A stretch of DNA of 64,000 bases from contig JAWPHD010003270.1 of NCBI GenBank assembly GCA_037043455.1, forward strand, positions 69,501 to 133,500, given 5' to 3'. Of this stretch, positions 10,849-20,969 are shown piece by piece (the first letter of the stretch is position 1; each line of letters opens with the position of its first letter). The notes under the pieces are model-generated. The model worked only from the letters and a program-made list of their open reading frames with translations. It searched no databases and was not told the DNA's origin. This DNA comes from Cyrtodaria siliqua (lineage: Eukaryota > Mollusca > Bivalvia > Adapedonta > Hiatellidae). The position numbers and the translations under genes are program-made.

Positions 10849-11085
10849 TATAAAATTAGCATGTCCACCAACATATGCATGACATCTTCGGGATGGTTAA
10901 AATTCTATACTATTGATTTTATGAATATTTTATGAATATTGAGTTCGGCTCAACCCGGGGCTAGGGGACGTCGGCGGTAGCAAGCATATTTCACTATCGT
11001 TCATGAACAGTCTCAATCAAACCGAGACTGCAATATTTCGTATATATCGTGTTCGGCAGTCTCCAAAGGTCAACGTTCAAACTGT
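10849..11085 (+). repeat. Repeat family R3, opposite orientation
   Basis: It carries the same two hairpins as the copy at 765-977, here in the sense orientation: TTCATGAACAGTCTCAATC followed by AAACCGAGACTG near 11003-11033. It also has the GGGCTAGGGGACGTCGGCGG block upstream. Confidence 0.7.
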
Positions 11086-11129
11086 TTTATTCCTTTAGTG
11101 AAGCTACAACAGGCTTAAATATTCAATAT

Positions 11130-12165
11130 AGATATACAAATCGAACAGGAAAAGTAGCATTTAAAGTCGACAGTCAACCACAAACAGAAACAGAAACAAG
11201 GAACAACTTTAAAGATGAATAAAAAGCCAAATAAGACATCACAAACACAAACAAATTTGACAATAGGGCTACCGCCTTGGAACGGTCAGTGGCAAAAATG
11301 GCCGCTGGGGGTTTAAACCAAGTTTTAGGGTGCACCAAACATCTCATATATAATCTCATTTAATTGCGTGAGACGTGCGTGCCTTGTCCGAGGCCACAAC
11401 GTAATTTGTATAGCGACACTTTAACCTAAATACTATTTCGAACAAAATTACGTTAATAACTGGTAGCTCGCTTGTAAAGAACGTCAACAATTTCGCAGTC
11501 TCTTTTCTGATTGTGAATCGAAACCTTAAATACTATATTATTGCCTCCACAATGCACCAGAAAATATTCCGGTTTTGGACTTTAATCCTTCACCAACTTG
11601 CAATTTGCACAAGCACATGCCACCATAGCTTTGCCGCCATAACTGTACACCCAATGCTTCTAACCCTCGGTTCGTTCTACCCGGGCTGCTTGGAGCCGAT
11701 AATCATTCTCGTTGACACAAGGGGAGCACGTTCCCCTCACTATACGCTGACCTATATCAACTTCGTCTCCATTAACAACATGCTGAGAATCATGAAAATT
11801 AACTAAATTTACCTACATATATTTTATACAGTTGTTTATCGTGTTTTGCGTTCATTATATAATAAGATAAATTCCGAGTGTCTCCTGAAATAAGGATTAA
11901 AAAATCGAACAGGAAAGGTAGCATTCAAAGACGACAGTCAACTACAAACACACACAGAAACAAAGAACAACATTACAAAAGAATTCAACATTACAAATGA
12001 ATAAAAGGTCAAATACGACATCACTAACACAAAAAGAGGGTTGACAATAGGGCTACCGGCTTGCAACGGTCAGTGGCAAACAAACTGGGGGTTTAAACCA
12101 GGTTCTAGGTGCACCAAACCTTTACCCTACTGTAAATAAAGAAATACCCCAGATAAAGATTCGGT
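11130..12165 (-). mobile_element. Two RT-element tail copies flanking a ~220-bp repeat
   Basis: Tail copies lie at about 11130-11339 and 11905-12165 on the minus strand, of the subfamily that ends ATCGAACAGGAAAAGTAGC. The block 11340-11557 repeats 9387-9607. Sequence at 11558-11900 is unassigned. Confidence 0.6.
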
Positions 12166-13245
12166 CCGCAATCATGAGGCTTCACGATGTGAATCCATGA
12201 TAAGAATTGACTCGGTGTCACTTCTGGCAGTGCCCAGAGGTTTTCGTGAAATGGAATCGGCTATAGAATTACGTATGGATGAAACGTGGACATGCCTTAC
12301 CAAATGAATAAGCCGATAAGATGTAAATATGCCTGTTTATTTATCACTTTGACCAGTGCTTCAGCTCAGGTACCCATAATAAAAACTGCTAACACTACCG
12401 GAACCGTATAAAGAAATGTGATATCGGACCTAATAGGAGTTCCTTCTCAATTAAATGGTCACGAGGGAAAAGGACAATTTATCACAAAAGGAACAGTCAC
12501 AGGACTATCGTCGAATGATCCGTTAACCCTTTTTTTACCATACCACGACTTATTCGGAATGAATAGCACTCCGTTGACCTCACCTAGAAACCGTAACCAT
12601 AGGCATAAATATTACCTAAGTTCTTAGAAAATCCGAAGGTTATGGTGTGGGCGAGTTAAAGTAACATCTGCATCATCATAAAATCGTCGTAAAATGCACT
12701 GTTCAATAAGCCTGTCAGGATCGGAAGCTCCAGAGTAACATTTTTCCTTTGAGCCATTCATGCTAAAATGTGTGGTAACTCAACTATTTGGAGTACGAAC
12801 CGAATTATCTAGTTTCCCCAGGAAAAGGAATGTAATAAAGTTGCGCATGCGCAATTATACTAATATTACAACTTCAGATATAGCTTACAGAAACTGTGGT
12901 TGCCTCCAAATAACTTTGGCTATTTACTAGTAATAGTCAGTATTATTAAAAATTAAAAATGTTCTCACACAGAGTTCAGGATTTTGCAAGATTACGTTTA
13001 TGAATAAACGCATGTATCACTACTGCAATACGTGTTGTTTGCCTTACATCAAATATGGAAATATGAGCATAAACTAAAAATAAGTACGTTGTAATCAATT
13101 GGTTAATTTGAATAAAACAAAGATTGCATTTATTGTTTGTAAACATTGTTGAGACCGCAATATTTATATTTATTTTGCTCACGTGATATCCAATAGCGCA
13201 TTAGGTTTAACTTACAGTATATGTGGCATTACTTAACTATCCCGT
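12166..13245. other. Non-coding stretch with a perfect NRF1-like palindrome
   Basis: No exon was recognised. At 12842-12853 the palindrome TGCGCATGCGCA matches the NRF1 binding consensus and stands out in AT-rich surroundings. Whether it is a promoter is unknown. Confidence 0.4.
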
Positions 13246-13249
13246 GTAG

Positions 13250-13580
13250 CTCAACTGTCCCGTTTAATTGGGATGAAAATATGGTTAGATTGATATTTGA
13301 TGCGCCATAGAACCTGGTTTAAACCTCCCCCCACCCAGCGGGCTTTATGCCACTGAACATTCCATAGCGGTAGTCCTATTGTCAACCCCTTTGTTTGTGT
13401 GATGTCGTTTTTGCCTTGTTTCCTGTTAGCATTGTAATTCTTATTCTTGTTTTTGGTCGACTGTGTTCTATGAAAGCTGCTTTTTTTGTTCGATTTTGAT
13501 ACCAACTTATAATATCTCTTTCATAGCAATACAAAACAAATCTGCAACAGGAGGAGGAGTTATTACCCATATTGATACCA
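13250..13580 (+). mobile_element. RT-element tail (plus) joined to inverted RT fragment (minus)
   Basis: A tail of a diverged subfamily runs on the plus strand from 13250 to about 13495. It is followed at once by a minus-strand RT core fragment (13580-13495) whose translation includes FVLYCYERDII, equivalent to FLFCYERDFI of the main copy. The inverted join suggests rearrangement or template switching. Confidence 0.6.
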
Positions 13581-14049
13581 ATTCAACACGTATACAAAAC
13601 AAACAGCAATTACAAAGGAAAATAGGAGCAACGTATGCGTACAGTGGCAAAACGGTAAAAAAGAGATTGAAAGGAGGCATTTGGAAATCGCCAACACGAT
13701 AAATATAAAAAAATATTGCAGTCGCGGTTTGTTGATCATGAAAAATGCTATATACCGTTAACGACTTCTAGTCCCGGGTTGGAGCAGAATTCCATATTTA
13801 AAATGTCAATAGTACGAGATTTTGGGCCATCCCAATGATGGTATGCTTATGACTGGAAACATGAAACCTTCAATGTGGTATTTTCATAACATTCCATGGC
13901 CATCGGCGTATGGTCTCAGTTTCTAACAAAATGCTTTGTCTTAAACGAGAAAACAGTGGACGAAATAAATAAAAACTTAGTTGGGAGCAGCGTAAATTAT
14001 GTTCTAGGGTGTGTTTGTTGCTTCCAAGGTTCAGTATTTATTAAAATGG

Positions 14050-14465
14050 TATAGTAAAAAAACATATCATGTTAACCAGAGCACGATAACACGTCTACAT
14101 CATAAGGTTTTATAATAAAAACATGCTTTTCAAAATGTTACATTTTTGACGGCTCATTTTTGTTTCAGAGGATTAGGTGTTATATACACACTATCATAAT
14201 CATATTTTCGAAGATAATATCAGTTATTGATTACTTTGGAATGTCTTTATATTTTGTATGAAATATATTTACAGTTGCTTGTAAACTTCCATATGCGTAG
14301 AATATATATATTATTAATTTTTGTATCTTTCTTGCAAATAACACAAATTTCACTTTCAGGGATATTCATTTATTTCAGCTAATAAATAGTACCCAAAATG
14401 CAATGATGCACGTATAGTAATTTGAAACCATTACCTATTATTATCTCATGAAATGTAGGAGTAAC
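14050..14465. other. Non-coding AT-rich spacer
   Basis: Nothing recognised. Confidence 0.4.
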
Positions 14466-14469
14466 CATG

Positions 14470-14710
14470 AGTTGCAACTGTATTGAAGTAGGATAAAAAA
14501 AAGTAGCAGATTCGGTTTTATTGAGTCTGTTCATGAGAGGTAATGTTAAGTTCAATACATGCCTCCTTGCACCGGCTAAAGCGACATTCTACTTTTAAGC
14601 CACAAAGTTCGGGCCTGATAATCCCAAAGGACCAGCAAGTAACAACACTACTGATTTGTAGTCGGGGCAACCTTTTATGGCCGTCACACATCATCTAATG
14701 GTACATTTAA
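14470..14710 (-). repeat. Repeat family R2
   Basis: Read on the minus strand it has the ACTTGCTGGTCCTTTGGGAT block, the TCGCTTTAGCCGGTGC block and the shared structured domain, with CATGAACAGACTCAATAAAA and GAATCTGCTAC. Confidence 0.65.
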
Positions 14711-14744
14711 CAGCTGTCAAGAAGATTTATAAAAACGCTCTCTT

Positions 14745-16035
14745 AGGGCATATTTTAAAGTGTTAAAGAGGTGCCCAATGTCAGCCCTAGCGCTACATAT
14801 ATTTGGCAATACAAACACGCCCATTCTTCTTTATTCCAGTGAAATTTGGGGTACCATAAATATTGAATCAACTATTTTAAAATATATAGATTACACAATT
14901 GATAATTTTGTTTTAAAATATGCACTGTGATAAACTGCACATGAAAGCTTTGAAATATTTTCTTTGGGTACATAAAAAGGTACATAAAAAGTCAACAAAC
15001 GATGCAGTATATGGACCCGTTATATATTGAAACTGTAGTGGCATCGTAATATACTTTCATAGAATGATTAACAGTAATCCATCATCTTTGTTATATCATT
15101 TAATGACAGTTGCTCGCTGTATAATAAAGGAAAACATAGCTGGGTCTCATGTATTCATATGATTTCAGAAAAATAGATCTTAAACAATATCAGTTGCAGT
15201 CAACAAACTTAGCCAGACTCACAAAACAAAAATTAATAGATCAATTTGAATTTATTTGGCTGAATAGAATACTCAAATGCAACTCCGAACAAGTAGGAAA
15301 GTTACGTACATATTCAAAATTCAAAAACATCTGGAATTTTGAAAAATATTTAACAAGTATCAAAGATCCAAAAGTAAGATCACAATTTCCTACATTTAGA
15401 ATAAGTCTTGAGATTGAAGCTGGACGATATAAAAATATTGCTGTAGAAAACAGGTTCTGTAGAATGTGTAATGTTAATGAGATTGAAGATGAGAGCCATT
15501 TCATGTTATCCTGTCCCCTATATGACATAGAACGTGTTATACTTCAATCAGAGATGTAAAAACTACACCAGTTTGTCCCAAGAAAATAAATGTTGTTTCT
15601 AATGAGTCATGAGGGTGAAAATATAGTTAACATAATAGCCAATTATGTATTTACATTTAATAACATTACATCAGACAAAATAAACATAAAGAAGATATAA
15701 AATCATGTGAAGGTTCTGCCAATCAAACCTGGACAAAACAAGTATAAAATGAAGCATAAACAGACCACCTTTATTAATATGCTGTTTCAGTTATTCTAGT
15801 TGTGTAGTTAACTGTGTTTGTATATTTGAATGTGCGATCTGTGTATTCGTGTGTTCCATTGTTTGTTTTTGTTTTGTTTTGTTGTTGTTGTGTTTTGTCT
15901 CCTTGCGTATGAATATAAGTTCTAATTAATCAGAATCACATATGTAAGTTTGTTAATTTGTTCTCTTTGGTGTATTATAAACATTGTGATTTGTATGCCA
16001 GCAATTGGAACATAAAATATATTCTATAATCTATT
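14745..16035 (+). mobile_element. LINE 3' end fragment (dead)
   Basis: Translated blocks (TPILLYSSEIWGT near 14815, then the open stretch 15149-15559) correspond to the C-terminal part of a LINE ORF2. They end in a zinc-knuckle-like motif with C-x2-C, H and C (CRMCNVNEIEDESHFMLSC). A long AT-rich 3' UTR follows to about 16030, ending in ATAAAATATATTCTATAATC. Frames are broken upstream of 15149, so this is a 5'-truncated, inactive copy. Confidence 0.75.
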
Positions 16036-16039
16036 CAGC

Positions 16040-16340
16040 ACTAAATAATCGCTAGTTTGAATGTCAATAAATGAGAGTCTAGTTAACGTGAGATGTTATA
16101 TCAGTTGTGTGTTTCAGCAAGATGACCTTAAATCTGTCTATTATTACAGTTACCTCCCCGTCTATGTGAAATATAAAAATAAATGCACTGATATATTATA
16201 CGTGTATTAATATGTTTTCATTCTGATAATTGCATATACATCAACGCTTGAAAATATTAACCCATCTTAATTAACCCGTGCGATGTCGACTTGTAAGTGT
16301 ATTATAAAAGATAACGGTCATTTAATCGAAACTTGACGTG
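16040..16340. other. Non-coding spacer
   Basis: Nothing recognised. Confidence 0.4.
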
Positions 16341-17305
16341 GAGATGGAGCAGTCTTAAACTTCGTAAAACATTTGCACAATTTTATTATCGTAACCCTGA
16401 TCTTCTTTCCAAATATAAAAGTAATTTAAGGACTCTTCTGTGACAAGGATTATCACAACCTGACTTCTATGGTGATGTGATTTATAAACTTCGTAAGATT
16501 CTTGGTCATGATCACTTTCATACTATCTTTGTTAAACTTGTTAAAAAGTTTATCAAAAGAGGTTATGACCCTCTCATTTTGCAACGTACTGCATGCTTGG
16601 TGGTGGACCTCTTTACAGTTCGCCATTATGCTTTCCTCATTAAATGTACGATGATCGGACAGGCTGTGGACCCCATGATGACGCCTACCTAACGCCCATT
16701 GGGACGTGGGCGTTTGATGTTTGTCTATGATCTTTCTTGTCTTGCGCTCAATGTTTTATTCTCTTGTTTCCATGGCTTCTGCCAAGTCATTGAGTACATT
16801 CATTGTGGCTTTCTAGGCTTTTTGTTTTTTTTGCATACTTGTGTTTTACTTAACCCCAGTGGCCTTCTTTGTCACTGACCGTTCCAAGGCGGTAGCCCTA
16901 TTGTCAACCCTTTTGTGTTTGTGATGTCGTTTGCATTTATTATTACTTTTGCCTTCTTGTTTGTCTGTTTGATGTTTGTCTATGATCTTTCTTGTCGTGC
17001 CCTCAATGTTTTATTCTCTTGTTTCTCTGGCTTCTGCCAAGTCATTGAGTACATTCATTGTGGCTTTCTAGGCTTTTCTTTTTTTTGCATATTTGTGTTT
17101 TACTTAACCCCAGTGGCCTACTTTGTCACTGACCGTTCCAAGGCGGTAGCCCTATTGCCAACCCTTTTGTGTTTGTGATGTCATTTGCATTTATTATTAC
17201 TTTTGCCTTCTTGTTTGTCTGTTTGCGTGCTTGTTTCTATGTTTTGTGGTTGACTGTGCTCCTTGAATGCTACTTTCCCTGTCCGATCTTATTTTATTTC
17301 TTTAA
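16340..17305 (+). mobile_element. 5'-truncated RT element with internally duplicated tail
   Basis: The RT C-terminus (KLRKILGHDHFHTIFVKL...AVDPMMTPT) is open from 16477 to the stop at 16690-16692. The 3' tail follows. A 255-bp segment of it is tandemly duplicated: the GATGTTTGTCTATGATCTTTC unit starts near 16716 and again near 16971. The final terminus is CCTGTCCGATCTTATTTTA at about 17300. Confidence 0.8.
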
Positions 17306-17815
17306 CCAAGGGCATAGGGTTTGATTGTGCGGATGTGCGGATTCAATTATCTCCCCTCTCCTCTCCCCACACACACACGCACGCACACACCTCCTGAAAA
17401 CAAATAATACGAACTGGCTTAAAAGTTAAAAATGTGTGCTCGACACTCCTGTTTTTCTAAAGTTGCTCCCCTAATTTGAAATCCCGGATAAATAACCTGA
17501 TATCCGCACGTTACGTTCAGCTATTGCACAGTTTGCTTTATAATTTTGACTCCGACTGTTTATTATTGGAAATTGATATGTGTCGAATGCAGGTTGTGAT
17601 ACTGAACACAATGGATAATAAATCAAACTATGCTACAATGGGAAATTCGGAAAGAGCCGAATTGGATTTTAAAAGACTAAATCCTTAACAATTTACGTTT
17701 TAATATTTTAAGGACACTAGATTTATTTCTAGATTATATAGGATCCTACGAACACAGATGGTTGGGTGTTTGTGTAAATATAGATCACACAATTACTACC
17801 CCAGACCGTTCAGAT
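17306..17815. other. Non-coding stretch with a short CA-rich tract
   Basis: A degenerate CA/CG repeat lies near 17365-17390. No gene was recognised. Confidence 0.4.
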
Positions 17816-17819
17816 CATG

Positions 17820-19035
17820 GTGTGAGGACTGACTTCATAAATCGTGTTGAGAACTGTGAGGACTACATGAATCGTGTTGAGAACTGTTAGGACTACATGA
17901 ATCGTGTTGAGAACTGTGAGGACTACATGAATCGTGTTGATAACTGTGAGGACTACATGAATCGTGTTGAGAACTGTGAGTACTACATGAATCGTATTGA
18001 GAACTGTGAGGACTACATGAATCGTATTGAGAACTGTGAGGACTACATGAATCGTGTTGAAAACTGTGAGGACTAGATGAATCGTGTTGAGAACTGTGAG
18101 CACTACATGAATCGTGTTGATAACTGTGAGGACTACATGAATCGTGTTGAGAACTGTGAGGACTACATTAATCGTGTTGAGAATTGTGAGGACTACATGA
18201 ATCGTGTTGAGAATTGTGAGGAATACATGAATCGTGTTGAGAACTGTAAGGACTACATTAATCGTGTTGAGAACTGTGAGGACTACATGAATCGTGCTGA
18301 GAACTGTGAGGACTAAATGAATCGTGTTGAAAACTGTGAGGACTACATAAATCGTGTTGAGAACTGTGAGGACTACATGAATCGTGAAGAGAACTGTGAA
18401 GACTATATGAATCGTGCTGAGAACTGTGAGGACTACATGAATCGTGTTGATAACTGTAAGGACTACTTGAATCGTGCTGAGAACTGTGAGGACTACATGG
18501 ATCTTGTTGAGAACTGTGAGCACTACATGAATCGTGTTGGGAACTGTGCGGACTACATGAATCGTGCTGAGAACTGTGAGGACTACATGAATCGTGTTGG
18601 GAATTATGAGGACTACATGAATCGTGCAATCGTGCTGAGAACTGTGAGGACTACCTGAATCGTGTTGAGAACTGTGAGGACTACATGAGTTGTGTTGAGA
18701 ACTGTGAGGACTACATGAATCGTGTTGAGAACTGTGAGGACTACATGAATTGTGTTGAGAACTGTGAGGACTACATGAATCGTGCTGATAACTGTGAGCA
18801 CTACATGAATCGTGCTGAGAACTGTGAGCAATACATGAATTGTGCTGAGAACCGTGAGCGCTACATGAATCGTGCTGAGAACTTTGAGGACTGCATGAAT
18901 CGTGTTGAGATCTGTGAGGACTACATGAATCGTGCTGAGAACTGTGAGCACTACATGAATCTTGCTGAAAACTGTGAGCACTACATGAATCGTGCTGAGA
19001 ACTGTGAGCACTACATGAGTCGATCTGAGAACTAC
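17820..19035. repeat. 30-bp minisatellite, about 40 units
   Basis: The unit is GACTACATGAATCGTGTTGA plus GAACTGTGAG. Because 30 is a multiple of three, frames stay open on both strands: a MNRVENCEDY decapeptide on plus, HDSCSPHSSQ and TIHVVLTVLN on minus. Variants include GTTGA versus GCTGA and GAGGAC versus GAGCAC, with GAGCAC units concentrated at the 3' end. An 8-bp extra segment near 18627-18634 shifts the phase. There is no sign of flanking coding sequence, so the long frames are probably by-products of the repeat. Confidence 0.9.
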
Positions 19036-19039
19036 TGGG

Positions 19040-20815
19040 AGCGAGCATCTTTTAAGTATTTTTTTTCTGTATTTCTGTCATTTACACACATTGTCTCCCT
19101 CCTTTTTGTTTTGGTTCTGTGTGAACTGGTAACATATTATGAAAATATAAATCTCAAGGCCAGAGACAGGCAAAAGGAACTTTATTAAACATTTTACGAT
19201 TGGTCTTGAGCCGAGATGTTGGCATTCCGAGAGGTCTGGCAGATGTGGGTTGTAGAGACGAAACATTTTCAATGATATACTTTACTTCTTTATTAGTAAC
19301 ACACACAATTACATCAAATACAAAGTGATACACTTTAAAGGGCTTATTCTATTTTATTCTGATTACAATTATTATAATAAAAACATAACATCTTTTTTAA
19401 TGAATGTGACAAATCCAATTGTCATTATCTAATCATGAATAATTTAAAAAAGTGTAAGAGAAAGAAAAACCCACTTAGGCAACTCTGTCAAATTAAAATG
19501 GACCGTTTCCAAAGGTCCATTATCATACTCTTTTAAATATACACTCAGTACATTTGAAAACGAAACTTGGTATGTTTTGATTTTCTAGAGTGGAATTGAA
19601 GCCTTCGTGCAAAATGAGTTTCAGCTGAAAGAAGTAGAGCACATCTTATGCATCTGTGTATCGCCGTATGTTAACCTTTGGGACAAAGAGACTAGTTTAT
19701 CAATATGCAATACAATTTTGATTTGAACAAAGAATCAGCGGATTAAATATATTCGAAAATGAGAAATGTTGCGTTTTTAAATATACCGAGTAGACATTAA
19801 ATCTGACTAATCTCTAAACCATTAAACGTGGAATGTAAACTATAATACTAAATGCTGATAACATGCAAGAATTTTTGTATAAACTGCTAAGCATCATTTG
19901 ATTAATTATTATTTTTAATATAATTGTGAATTTTACATCCAGAATAAGTTGTTTTCAATAAATAAGTTTAAGGGCTTAAAGTTGTATTTTCTTCACAGGA
20001 TAACAACTGTATACATTGTGGTATGCCAAAAGTAACGTTTGATAAGCTTTATTCATAGATCTCTATAAGGTAAATTTCAATAAAATTCACATGTAACACA
20101 TATGCGCTCATTACTTGTACACGTCTGTAGTTGTTCAATATATTCAAAAGTTTTGTAACATAGACACTTTATTCGTAATTTTGCATAGTAGCATATGGTA
20201 CAAATAGTTTTAAATTAACTTATATAAATTTAACAAGCAATTACATGATTCAAGACAAAAACGGCTTGCTAGGTGTTACATACCATCAAATGTTACATTT
20301 GGTATGTAAATATGTGTGGCTTTGATCACACTTAAAGTTTATAATTAAAGTCTCTGCTCATAGTAATATTAATTAAATAATGACACATCTTTGTAACACA
20401 TTCAAAATAGTCATTTTAAAATCAGAATATAATTTGATGGTTTTCATTTGAACAAGAGTCGATATCATTATCAGGATTTTAAATATTCATAAGCGCGAAC
20501 AAACATGTTTGTATTATATTTGTGTTTTCACATTTTCAAGTATTTGTAACCTTTGCTATTAACAGTCACTTGTAAATTGTTCGTTTTATGTATCATTGTG
20601 ACTGATGTATGCTTACAATGTAAGTCGAGACGTACTAAGTGTTTATCATTGTTTCACGTTGGCCTTAATACTGCTGCGTCTGGGTGCTGTAATGTTTATA
20701 GGACCATTTTGCGCATTTATACTAAACAAAACCTGTCAGAAGATACCAGGTTTGAATGGCATTGGACCTAGTTTTAGAAATGCTCATATATAAGAATCTT
20801 GTTAATTGGCTACAA
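19040..20815. other. Non-coding AT-rich stretch
   Basis: No exon or complete element recognised. A short fragment of family R3 (GGACCTTTGGAAACG in reverse) lies near 19508-19535. Confidence 0.4.
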
Positions 20816-20819
20816 AAAA

Positions 20820-20957
20820 GGACTATGAGAGTGGACCTTTGGAAACGACCGAATACGACACATACGAAATATTGCAGTTTCGGTTTGATTGAGACTGATC
20901 ATGAACGGTAGTAAAATATGCTAGCTACCGCTCACGCCCTCTAGCCCCGGGTTGAAA
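20820..20957 (-). repeat. Repeat family R3 next to the four-pass gene's last exon
   Basis: It retains both hairpins (20875-20897, and 20903-20911 with 20925-20933). It starts 12 bases beyond the stop codon of the four-pass gene on the minus strand, so the structured domain would lie in that gene's 3' UTR. Confidence 0.75.
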
Positions 20958-20969
20958 GGTCGGCTCTAC

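Noticed and set aside
10523..10853. Small proteins encoded by tail copies (frames such as those at 10523-10853 and 48812-49021)
   Set aside because: The same frame-open sequence recurs in many tail copies with shifting frames; it is non-coding tail.
15241..15528. Minus-strand 95-residue frame
   Set aside because: It is antisense to the LINE C-terminal fragment that has the zinc-knuckle motif.
17820..19035. CRISPR-like array
   Set aside because: The repeat units are contiguous with no unique spacers, and the genome is animal.
17810..19048. 412-residue minus-strand frame and plus-strand MNRVENCEDY frames
   Set aside because: They arise from a 30-bp tandem repeat whose unit has no stop; an 8-bp phase shift inside the array argues against protein constraint.
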